A DNA stretch of 7,174 nt from Candidatus Pygmaiobacter gallistercoris (GTDB lineage: Bacteria > Bacillota > Clostridia > Oscillospirales > Ruminococcaceae). The translations under genes were made by a program, and so were the position numbers. The DNA lies in NCBI GenBank assembly GCA_019113125.1, contig DXIA01000002.1, positions 1-7,174 on the forward strand, written 5' to 3'. The notes under the pieces were generated by a model. That model was given only the letters and a program-made list of their open reading frames with translations. It was not told the DNA's origin and made no database searches. Shown in pieces: positions 1-5,992 of the stretch (its first letter is position 1; every line of letters starts with the position of its first letter).

Positions 1-2121
1 CACAGCCTTGAGGAATACTCCGCCACCGCCGACTACGCGACGAGTGCCCCGCTGTTCTCCAGCAAGGAGGAGTATGAGGCCTTTGCCGCCCGGCACGCAA
101 AGGCGTCGGTTCCCCGCGGGGAGCTGTCCGAGACCGACGGTCCGGTACATATCGGCATTGACGCCGGTTCCACCACCGTCAAGGCGGCGGTGATCGACGA
201 TACCGGAAAATTGCTCTACACCAGCTATCAGCCGAACAGCGGCAATCCGGTTCCGCTGATCCGGGCGGTGCTCACCGACCTGTACGAGAAGAAACCGGAT
301 CTGAAGATCGCCAGCGCCACCGCCACCGGCTATGGTGAGGAGATGGTGAAGAACGCCTTCTCCCTCGACTTCGGTGTGGTGGAGACGGTCGCTCACTTCA
401 CCGCGGCCAAACACTTCATGCCGGACGTCGATTTTGTCATCGACATCGGCGGACAGGACATGAAATGTTTCAAGGTGGAAAACGGCGCAATCAGCGACAT
501 CTACCTCAACGAGGCCTGCTCCTCCGGCTGCGGAAGCTTTCTGCAGACCTTTGCCAACGCGCTGGGCTACGAGGTACCGGAGTTTGCGAAACTCGGCCTC
601 TTCGCCGACCGCCCGGCGGATCTGGGCAGCCGCTGCACCGTCTTTATGAACTCCAGCGTCAAGCAAGCGCAGAAGGACGGCGCCTCGATCGAGAACATCT
701 CGGCGGGTCTGTCGATCAGCGTGGTCAAAAACGCACTGTACAAGGTCATTCGTGCCTCCTCCCCCGAGGAGCTGGGCCGGCGGATCGTGGTGCAGGGCGG
801 CACCTTCTACAACGAGGCGGTGCTGCGGGCGTTTGAGAAGGAGATGGGGGTCGAGGTGATCCGGCCCGACATCGCCGGACTGATGGGCGCCTTTGGCGCG
901 GCGCTGTTCGGGCGCGAGCGGGCCGGCAAGGGTGCGGTCAGCAGCATCCTCGACGCGCAGGCGCTGCGCAGTTTCACCCACGAGGTCAAGGCGATCACCT
1001 GCAACGGCTGCGGCAACCACTGCCAGCTGACCATCAATCTGTTCGACGGCGGGCGCCGCTTTATCTCGGGCAACCGGTGCGAAAAGCCGGTCGCCGGCGG
1101 CAAGGGTACCGACGAACTGAACATGTATGAATTCAAGCGGCATCTCTTGGAACAGTATCAGCCGGTTCCCGGCCCCCGCGGCAAGCTTGGGCTGCCGATG
1201 GGGCTCAACATGTACGAGCTGCTGCCCTTCTGGCACACCTTCTTCACCCATCTCGGGTTTGAGGTGGTCACCAGCGGCCACTCGAGCCGGGCGCTCTACC
1301 TCTCGGGGCAGGGCAGCATCCCGTCGGACACCGTCTGTTTCCCCGCCAAGCTGCTGCATGGCCACATCGAACGGCTGTGCAAAATCGAGGACCTGAAGGC
1401 GATCTTCTATCCCTGCATGACCTACAACCTCGACGAGGGAATGGGCGACAACCACTACAACTGCCCGGTCGTCGCCTACTATCCCGAGGTCATCGCCGCA
1501 AACTGCCGCTGCCTCGCGGGAAAGACCTTTATCTATGACTACATCGGGATTCACCGGCCGCGGGACTTTATGGCCCGGATGCCGGCGATCCTCGCAAAAT
1601 ATTTTGACGGAATCACCCCCTCCGAGATCCGGCACGCCGCCAAGGCCGCCTACGCCGAGCAGGAGGCCCACATGCACCGGATTCGGGAGGAGGGCGCGCG
1701 GGTGATCGCCGCGGCAAAGGCGGCCGACATGCCGATCATCGTGGTCAGCGGCCGTCCCTACCATCTTGATCCCGAGATCAACCACGGCATCGACAAGCTG
1801 ATCTGCGGTCACGGCGCGGCACTGGTGTCGGAGGACAGCATCGCCTATCTCGCCGGCAGGCAGAAGGTCGCGGTGCTCAATCAGTGGACCTACCACAGCC
1901 GGCTGTATGCCGCAGCGGCCTACGTCGCCGATCACCCCGAGATGAATCTGGTACAGCTGGTCAGTTTCGGCTGTGGGGTGGATGCGATCACCACCGACGA
2001 GGTCAAGGCGATCCTGCAGGAGAAGGGCCGGATCTACACCCAGATCAAGATCGATGAGATCACCAATCTCGGCGCCGTCAACATCCGTATCCGCAGTCTT
2101 TTGGCCGCCATCGGCCGATAA
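1..2121 (+). CDS. Tandem acyl-CoA dehydratase activase-like protein with DUF2229 (5' end outside window)
   Basis: This frame is open from base 1, so the gene starts upstream; the GTG at 190 lies inside the ATPase phosphate loop and is not a start. Codons 1-45 resemble the linker that ends the first activase domain of tandem-domain relatives. A second ASKHA-type ATPase domain (BcrA/BadF/HgdC family) follows: HIGIDAGSTTVK at codons 50-61, DIGGQD at about 148-153, and VVQGGTFYNEA at about 263-273. Cluster-ligand regions are EACSSGCGSF (Cys173, Cys177) and GSRCTVF (Cys212); in HgdC two such cysteines per subunit hold a [4Fe-4S] cluster between protomers. CNGCGNHC (Cys334, 337, 341) and GNRC (Cys360) form a further likely metal site. 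From about codon 392 to the TAA at 2119 the sequence matches the DUF2229/HgdB-like region (LGLPMGLNMYELLPFW, DNHYNCPVV, FGCGVDAITTDEV). Known relatives drive ATP-dependent low-potential electron transfer to a dehydratase; the acceptor of this subfamily is not established. The 3' neighbour is probably its partner subunit. Confidence 0.9.
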   Translation, partial: HSLEEYSATADYATSAPLFSSKEEYEAFAARHAKASVPRGELSETDGPVHIGIDAGSTTVKAAVIDDTGKLLYTSYQPNSGNPVPLIRAVLTDLYEKKPDLKIASATATGYGEEMVKNAFSLDFGVVETVAHFTAAKHFMPDVDFVIDIGGQDMKCFKVENGAISDIYLNEACSSGCGSFLQTFANALGYEVPEFAKLGLFADRPADLGSRCTVFMNSSVKQAQKDGASIENISAGLSISVVKNALYKVIRASSPEELGRRIVVQGGTFYNEAVLRAFEKEMGVEVIRPDIAGLMGAFGAALFGRERAGKGAVSSILDAQALRSFTHEVKAITCNGCGNHCQLTINLFDGGRRFISGNRCEKPVAGGKGTDELNMYEFKRHLLEQYQPVPGPRGKLGLPMGLNMYELLPFWHTFFTHLGFEVVTSGHSSRALYLSGQGSIPSDTVCFPAKLLHGHIERLCKIEDLKAIFYPCMTYNLDEGMGDNHYNCPVVAYYPEVIAANCRCLAGKTFIYDYIGIHRPRDFMARMPAILAKYFDGITPSEIRHAAKAAYAEQEAHMHRIREEGARVIAAAKAADMPIIVVSGRPYHLDPEINHGIDKLICGHGAALVSEDSIAYLAGRQKVAVLNQWTYHSRLYAAAAYVADHPEMNLVQLVSFGCGVDAITTDEVKAILQEKGRIYTQIKIDEITNLGAVNIRIRSLLAAIGR

Positions 2122-2145
2122 GCTTTTTTCTCTTGTCTCGTTCTG

Positions 2146-2152
2146 AAAGGAG
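2146..2152 (+). promoter_or_regulatory. Ribosome binding site AAAGGAG deciding the start of the HgdB-like gene
   Basis: AAAGGAG lies 10 nt before the in-frame ATG at 2163. It excludes the in-frame TTG at 2133, because the ribosome binding site would then lie inside the coding region and the extra ten residues do not look like family sequence. An ATG at 2156 is out of frame and its reading frame closes after 12 codons. Confidence 0.75.
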
Positions 2153-2162
2153 TTTATGTTCT

Positions 2163-3521
2163 ATGTCTCAGGCTCAAACCAGTTCCCGGCTTGACTATCC
2201 CCGGTTCACCAAGGAGATGCGTCTGACCCACAAGATCCTGATTCCCCAGATGCTCCCCATCCACTTTGCGCTGATCGAAAAGGTGCTGCTGCAGGAGGGA
2301 TATGACGTCGAGGTGCTCACCAACGACGGTCCCGAGGTTGTGCAGACCGGACTCAAATATGTCCACAACGACACCTGCTACCCCGCGCTGCTGGTCATCG
2401 GACAGATGATCAACGCGCTGGACAGCGGCAAATACGATCTGGATCACACCGCGCTGATGATCACCCAGACCGGCGGCGGCTGCCGTGCCTCCAACTACAT
2501 TCACCTGCTGCGCAAGGCGCTCAAAAAGGCGGGCTATGGTCAGGTTCCGGTGGTCTCGCTGAACTTTTCCGGCCTTGAGCGGGACAGCGGGTTCCAGCTC
2601 TCGCTGCCGCTGATCCAGAAGGTGTTGGGTGCGGTCTTCTACGGCGACATGCTGATGATGCTGGCAAACCAGACCCGCCCCTATGAGGACCGCGAGGGCG
2701 ACGCCGACCGGCTGATCCACTACTGGGTCTCGATGCTGAGCGATCAGTTTGCCACCGGCCACGGCTGTTCCAAGCGGGAGATGGCCCGCAACTTTGACGC
2801 GATTGCAAAGACCTTCTCCCAGCTGCATGTCACCCGCACCCCAAAGGTAAAGGTCGGGATTGTCGGGGAGATTTACATCAAATACTCTCCGCTGGGCAAC
2901 AACCAGCTGGAGCGGTTCCTCGCCGAAGAGGGATGCGAGGTCAATGTCCCGGGGCTTTTGGGCTTTATCCTCTACTGTGTGGTCAACGGTCCGCAGACCA
3001 TCGACCTCTACGGCGGCAGCAAGGCGGTAAAGGGGATCTATCATCTGGTCTTCAATTATTTTGAAAAACGGGAACAGATGATGGTGGAGGCGATCTCCCG
3101 CTATCCCGGGCTGACTCCCCCCGCCCTTTTCTCCGCCACGATGAAGTGCTCGGACGGTATCATCGGCCGCGGTGCCAAGATGGGCGAGGGCTGGCTGCTC
3201 ACCGCCGAGATGATGGAGCTCGAGCAGCACGGGGTGGACAATATCATCTGTGCCCAGCCGTTTGGCTGCCTGCCCAACCACATCTGCGGCAAAGGTATGA
3301 TGAACAAGATCCGCGCGGTCTACCCCGAGGCCAACATCGTCGCGATCGACTACGATCCCAGCGCGACACGGGTCAATCAGGAGAACCGGATCAAGCTGAT
3401 GCTCAGCGTTGCCCGCGAGCGGCTGGGCGGCAAAACCTCGATTCCCCCGCAGGGGCGCCCCGAGACCGTTCCGGTGCAGGACCGGTACGCGGCCTTTGCC
3501 GCCGCTGCCGCGCAGGCATAA
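2163..3521 (+). CDS. HgdB-like protein, 2-hydroxyglutaryl-CoA dehydratase component D family
   Basis: The product has 452 residues. Family blocks are HKILIPQMLPIHFALIEKVL (23-42), VHNDTCYPALLVIGQ (67-81, Cys72), TQTGGGCRASNYI (101-113, Cys107), SLNFSGLERDSGF (132-144), MKCSDGIIGRG (327-337, Cys329), GEGWLLTAEM (341-350), CAQPFGCLPNHICGKG (363-378, Cys363, 369, 375) and IVAIDYDPSA (392-401). These match the C-terminal portion of the large activase/DUF2229/HgdB-like proteins of Clostridia, here made as a separate polypeptide. Conserved cysteines are consistent with iron-sulfur binding, but which ones bind is inference. The Ala-rich end (443-452) looks non-conserved. The gene begins 41 bp after the upstream stop with its own ribosome binding site and ends 13 bp before a terminator, so it is the last gene of the operon. 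No signal peptide or membrane segment is visible, suggesting a cytosolic protein. A substrate cannot be assigned. Confidence 0.87.
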   Translation: MSQAQTSSRLDYPRFTKEMRLTHKILIPQMLPIHFALIEKVLLQEGYDVEVLTNDGPEVVQTGLKYVHNDTCYPALLVIGQMINALDSGKYDLDHTALMITQTGGGCRASNYIHLLRKALKKAGYGQVPVVSLNFSGLERDSGFQLSLPLIQKVLGAVFYGDMLMMLANQTRPYEDREGDADRLIHYWVSMLSDQFATGHGCSKREMARNFDAIAKTFSQLHVTRTPKVKVGIVGEIYIKYSPLGNNQLERFLAEEGCEVNVPGLLGFILYCVVNGPQTIDLYGGSKAVKGIYHLVFNYFEKREQMMVEAISRYPGLTPPALFSATMKCSDGIIGRGAKMGEGWLLTAEMMELEQHGVDNIICAQPFGCLPNHICGKGMMNKIRAVYPEANIVAIDYDPSATRVNQENRIKLMLSVARERLGGKTSIPPQGRPETVPVQDRYAAFAAAAAQA

Positions 3522-3534
3522 TCACATCAAAATC

Positions 3535-3570
3535 AAAGGGCCTGATGTCTCTCGACATCAGGCCTTTTTC
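3535..3570 (+). terminator. Intrinsic terminator of the activase operon, probably bidirectional
   Basis: An 11-bp perfect stem (GGCCTGATGTC at 3539-3549, GACATCAGGCC at 3554-3564) with a TCTC loop is followed by TTTTTC. The left side has AAAG, so A-T and G-T pairs extend the stem. It sits in the 51-bp gap between convergent stops at 3521 and 3573. Read from the minus strand it is followed by CTTTGATTTTG, a weaker T-rich run, so it may also end the SdpI-family transcript. Confidence 0.9.
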
Positions 3571-3572
3571 TA

Positions 3573-3977
3573 TCAGCAGTAAGCACATCCTCTCCGGTGT
3601 TCCGGCAAGGGCTGTGCGAGATCGCTCCGGCGGGCCAGCGCGAGCTCAACCAGCGGCACGATTGAGAGGGAGAGGCCCAGCGCCGCCGCGGTGTTCAGAT
3701 AGGAAAGCCTTGCCGCCGGCATCAGTCCGGTGAGCAGGTTGATCGTCCGGTCTGCTGAGACGAGAATCATTAGCGCACCGCCGAACCGCAGACAGAACTC
3801 ACCAAAGCAGCGCTGCGCATACCGCCAGCTGCGGCTGTTGCGCATGCTGCGCGGGGTGCAATAGCCCCGGCCGATGCAGGGGCGGCGCGGTACCATACCG
3901 CGCCAGAGCGACCCGACCACAAGCAGACCGGCCGGGAACAAAAGATCGATCATCCAAAAAAGCAGCTGCGCTCTCAT
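3573..3977 (-). CDS. SdpI/YhfL-family small membrane protein
   Basis: The product has 134 residues. TM1 covers about residues 4-24 (FWMIDLLFPAGLLVVGSL). The loop GYCTPRSMRNSRSWRYAQRCFG (about 38-59, shown here in parts: GY-TPRSM, then W-YAQR-FG) is the hallmark of the SdpI family. A weaker hydrophobic stretch at about 66-84 and a strong one at about 92-117 follow, then a polar Cys-containing tail. The B. subtilis archetype SdpI is a membrane immunity protein against the SdpC toxin and signals to the repressor SdpR, but most family members have no known role. AAGGAG (plus positions 3984-3989) lies 6 nt before the ATG, which fixes the start. No SdpR-like regulator or toxin gene is in the window, so an immunity role is not supported here. 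It is transcribed alone, convergent with the activase operon. Confidence 0.75.
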   Translation of the reverse strand: MRAQLLFWMIDLLFPAGLLVVGSLWRGMVPRRPCIGRGYCTPRSMRNSRSWRYAQRCFGEFCLRFGGALMILVSADRTINLLTGLMPAARLSYLNTAAALGLSLSIVPLVELALARRSDLAQPLPEHRRGCAYC

Positions 3978-4036
3978 CTCTATCTCCTTCTTCCTGCAAG
4001 CCGAAACCGGCAGGATTCTTTCTTTGATCTGTACCC

Positions 4037-4042
4037 ATTATA
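4037..4042 (-). promoter_or_regulatory. Candidate -10 element of the SdpI-family gene
   Basis: The minus strand reads TATAAT, a perfect -10 hexamer, about 60 nt before the SdpI-family ATG. The best upstream -35-like hexamer, TTAAGA at plus 4063-4068, is 20 bp away, longer than ideal, so the promoter may depend on an activator or have a different -35. The prediction rests on the -10 and its position just upstream of the gene. Confidence 0.5.
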
Positions 4043-4138
4043 ACGCAAAATCCTTATCGCTTTCTTAACATCGCCTTAAAATCTCCGAAGGTGGCAGAAA
4101 TTTCATCTGTTTTTCACCTTTTTCTCCCAAACGGGAAC

Positions 4139-4170
4139 AAAAAGCGGAAACCCCTGCGCGGGTTTCCGCT
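4139..4170 (-). terminator. Intrinsic terminator of the UPF0371 gene
   Basis: A perfect 11-bp stem (AGCGGAAACCC at 4143-4153 with GGGTTTCCGCT at 4160-4170) has a 6-nt loop. On the minus strand it is followed by a T run (plus A at 4139-4143). It starts 10 bp past the TGA of the UPF0371 gene and separates that gene from the SdpI-family gene downstream. Confidence 0.88.
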
Positions 4171-4179
4171 CGTATTCTC

Positions 4180-5664
4180 TCAAAAGAACAGGTCTTTGCC
4201 CGGATAGACCGCCTCGCAGGTGACCCGCAGACCGAGCCGCCGCAGCGTTCCCTCGTCCCCTGAATGGAGCATCTGGGTGGAGTGGAACTCACAGTCCCGC
4301 AGCAGCGGCAACGCCATCATCGCCCGGTCGGTCAGCGTATTGGTCGCCGCCGAGATCGAGAGCGCGGTCAGCACGTCATCCAATTTGAGCAGGGTACTGC
4401 GCCCATTGAGGATCTTTGTCTTGAGCTTGACGATCGGCTCCAGGATGATCGGGCTGATTAAGGTCAGATCGTCGTCGATGTTGGTCAGCGCTTTGATCGC
4501 GTTGAGTACCGCCGACGAGGTCGCGCTCATCAACTCACTGGCCTTTCCGGTGACAATGCGGCCGTCATGCAGTTCCAGGGCCGCCGCCGGCATCCCGGTG
4601 CGGCGGGATTTCTCCATCGCCGGATCAACGACAACCCGGTCGTGCGGGGTGATCTCGAGCTGCTGCATAATCATCCGGATCTTTTCGACCGCCGCCTCGG
4701 TGCCCTTTCCCTGACGATGGGCACATTTCGCGGCAAAGTACCGGCGAATGATCTCCTGGCAGCTCGCACGGGAAACCGCCGCATCGTCAAAGATGGCGTA
4801 GCCCGCCATATTAACCCCCATATCGGTCGGGCTCTTGTAATCATAGGCCCCGCCGCTGATCCGCGAAAGGGTGCTGCGGACAATCGGAAATGCCTCGACA
4901 TCCCGATTGTAGTTGACGGTGGTCTTTCCGTACGCCTCGAGATGGTAGGGATCAATCATATTGACATCCGCGAGGTCTGCGGTCGCAGCCTCATAGGCGA
5001 GATTGACCGGATGCTTGAGCGGCAGATTCCAGATCGGGAAGGTCTCAAACTTCGCGTACCCGGCCGGCACCCCGCGCACCGTCTCGTGGTAGACTTGGGA
5101 CAGGCAGGTCGCCAGCTTGCCGCTGCCCGGGCCGGGCGCGGTCACCACCACCAGCGGTTTGGTGGTCTCGATGTAGGGATTTGCGCCGAATCCGTTTTCG
5201 CTGCAGATGTATTCAATGTCGGTCGGATATCCCCGGATCGGCTTGTGCACATAGTTTTTGACCCCGCGCATGGTCAGTTTGGCGAGAAAGGCATCGGCTG
5301 CCGGCTGGCCGGAATACCGGGTGATCACCACACTGTTGACCTCTATTCCGAGCTGGGTGATGTCGTCGATCAGCCGCAGCACATCCATATCATAGGTAAT
5401 GCCGAGATCTGCGCGGATCTTGGTCTTCTCGATATCCCCGGCCGAGACGACAAAGATGATCTCCGCCATCTCCCGCAGCTCATACAGCAGCTTGATCTTG
5501 GCATTTACATCAAAACCGGGCAATACCCGGGCGGCATGGTAATCGTCGAACAGCTTGCCGCCGAACTCGAGGTAAAGCTTGCCCTTCGCGCCCTCAATCC
5601 GCTCCAGAATGTGCTCCTTCTGCTTGCGCATATACAGTTCATTGTCAAATCCAATCTTATCCAT
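4180..5664 (-). CDS. UPF0371/DUF1846 family protein
   Basis: The start chosen is the ATG at 5664 (MDKIGFDNELYMRKQKEHIL), giving 494 residues, the usual size of this family; the frame stays open upstream but the extra Arg/Trp-rich residues do not resemble family sequence. Conserved stretches include YLEFGGKLFDDYHAARVLPG (31-50), TAPGPGSGKLATCLSQVYHE (175-194), DVNMIDPYHLEAYG (233-246), NYNRDVEAFP (251-260), SPTDMGVNMAGYAI (278-291) and SPIILEPIVKLKTKILNG (404-421). The Gly-rich GPGSGKLAT (178-186) resembles a nucleotide-binding P-loop; this is a visual observation and no activity is known to me. A soluble cytosolic protein is likely, as no signal or membrane segment is seen. The ribosome binding site is weak (a GGGGG run about 6-11 nt before the ATG). 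The gene is monocistronic: its own terminator follows, and a terminator-like hairpin precedes it. Confidence 0.9.
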   Translation of the reverse strand: MDKIGFDNELYMRKQKEHILERIEGAKGKLYLEFGGKLFDDYHAARVLPGFDVNAKIKLLYELREMAEIIFVVSAGDIEKTKIRADLGITYDMDVLRLIDDITQLGIEVNSVVITRYSGQPAADAFLAKLTMRGVKNYVHKPIRGYPTDIEYICSENGFGANPYIETTKPLVVVTAPGPGSGKLATCLSQVYHETVRGVPAGYAKFETFPIWNLPLKHPVNLAYEAATADLADVNMIDPYHLEAYGKTTVNYNRDVEAFPIVRSTLSRISGGAYDYKSPTDMGVNMAGYAIFDDAAVSRASCQEIIRRYFAAKCAHRQGKGTEAAVEKIRMIMQQLEITPHDRVVVDPAMEKSRRTGMPAAALELHDGRIVTGKASELMSATSSAVLNAIKALTNIDDDLTLISPIILEPIVKLKTKILNGRSTLLKLDDVLTALSISAATNTLTDRAMMALPLLRDCEFHSTQMLHSGDEGTLRRLGLRVTCEAVYPGKDLFF

Positions 5665-5703
5665 CCGGTACCCCCGTATCGCCCTGCTGTTTTCCTTCTG
5701 CCG

Positions 5704-5739
5704 AAAAAACGGGACCTGCCGCGCAAACCGCCAAGTCCC
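5704..5739 (-). promoter_or_regulatory. Terminator-like hairpin in the UPF0371 leader (possible attenuator)
   Basis: On the minus strand an 8-bp stem (GGGACTTG with CAGGTCCC, one G-U pair, plus positions 5732-5739 and 5711-5718) encloses a GC-rich loop and is followed by G then TTTTTT (plus 5709-5704). The T tract ends 39 nt before the UPF0371 ATG. On the plus strand the wobble becomes a C-A mismatch and no T run follows, so the element is meaningful only for minus-strand transcripts. There is too little room downstream for a separate promoter, so it probably acts as a conditional terminator in the leader. The effector is unknown. Confidence 0.5.
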
Positions 5740-5755
5740 CCATTTCTGCCACCCT

Positions 5756-5783
5756 TTGCGACAGACTTCATAACGAATATAGC
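5756..5783 (+). promoter_or_regulatory. Candidate promoter of the small Cys-rich ORF
   Basis: TTGCGA (5756-5761) and TATAGC (5778-5783) are separated by 16 bp; each matches its consensus at four of six positions. Initiation would fall near 5790, some 28 nt before the ATG at 5818. The same AT-rich core reads CTATATT on the minus strand, so it could also serve the divergent UPF0371 gene, although no good minus-strand -35 is seen. Confidence 0.35.
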
Positions 5784-5817
5784 GTACCATGTTGCAGACT
5801 CTTTTGCAAGGGCCGCC

Positions 5818-5907
5818 ATGCAAATTGATGCCGCAGTGGAACTTCTCAAAAAACTGACCACGCCGAATGGGGAGGATTCCGCTTGCAGCTGTTCCTCCTG
5901 CAGATAA
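5818..5907 (+). CDS. Putative 29-residue peptide with C-terminal CxCxxC motif
   Basis: I do not recognise a family. The predicted peptide starts MQIDAAVELLKKL, a likely short amphipathic helix, continues TTPNGED, and ends ACSCSSCR with Cys23, Cys25 and Cys28. AAGGG at 5808-5812 lies 5 nt before the ATG. A candidate promoter precedes it and a 15-bp hairpin overlaps its TAA (5905-5907), so the unit has the outline of a free-standing gene. The frame is also open far upstream, but that part is antisense to the UPF0371 gene and is a shadow. The thiol tail could bind a metal or metalloid or be a modification site; both are guesses. It lies 85 bp before the ars-type gene but is separated from it by the hairpin. 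Confidence 0.5.
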   Translation: MQIDAAVELLKKLTTPNGEDSACSCSSCR

Positions 5908-5945
5908 AACGCCATCCGCCTGGATGGCGTTTTATCCGGGTTTTT
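5903..5945 (+). terminator. Strong intrinsic terminator after the small Cys-rich ORF, probably bidirectional
   Basis: A perfect 15-bp stem (GATAAAACGCCATCC at 5903-5917, GGATGGCGTTTTATC at 5922-5936) has a GCCT loop. The right arm ends in TTTTATC and a second T run follows at 5941-5945. The symmetric A/T flanks allow function in both directions. It overlaps the stop codon of the small ORF and isolates the divergent pair from the permease-ArsC gene. Confidence 0.85.
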
Positions 5946-5947
5946 AT

Positions 5948-5963
5948 ATCAAATTATTTTGAT
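5948..5963. promoter_or_regulatory. ArsR-like operator palindrome
   Basis: ATCAAA-TTAT-TTTGAT is a perfect 6-bp inverted repeat with a 4-bp centre, 30 bp before the ATG of the ars-type gene. ATCAAA/TTTGAT half-sites are reminiscent of operators bound by ArsR/SmtB-family arsenic sensors in Firmicutes (recalled from general knowledge, not checked). The location and the arsenic-related product fit repression by ArsR, but no arsR is in the window. The flanking AT-rich sequence offers only weak -10 and -35 candidates. Confidence 0.4.
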
Positions 5964-5992
5964 TTGTTTTGGGGCGAAAGTGAGGAGTTTTT

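Noticed and set aside
2122..2162. Frameshift between the activase and HgdB-like genes, since relatives are often fused
   Set aside because: The gap has a clean stop, T-rich non-coding sequence, a good ribosome binding site and an ATG at proper spacing; this looks like a natural split.
2154..3281. Minus-strand open frame of 375 codons opposite the HgdB-like gene
   Set aside because: A GC-rich shadow of a gene with clear family motifs; no ribosome binding site or recognisable domain.
5690..5760. T-box riboswitch in the UPF0371 leader, suggested by AGGGTGGCA on the minus strand
   Set aside because: Only the first part of the T-box sequence matches; the following ACCGCG is absent, no downstream CCCT arm exists for an antiterminator, and UPF0371 is not an amino-acid gene.
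5665..5823. Longer UPF0371 protein starting at 5823 or 5790
   Set aside because: The extension has no family resemblance, would read through the leader hairpin, and lacks a ribosome binding site; starting at 5664 gives the usual family length.
4567..5907. Long plus-strand open frame (446 codons) antisense to the UPF0371 gene
   Set aside because: It mirrors a well-recognised minus-strand gene and has no family resemblance; only its last 30 codons, beyond the UPF0371 start, are considered as the small Cys-rich ORF.
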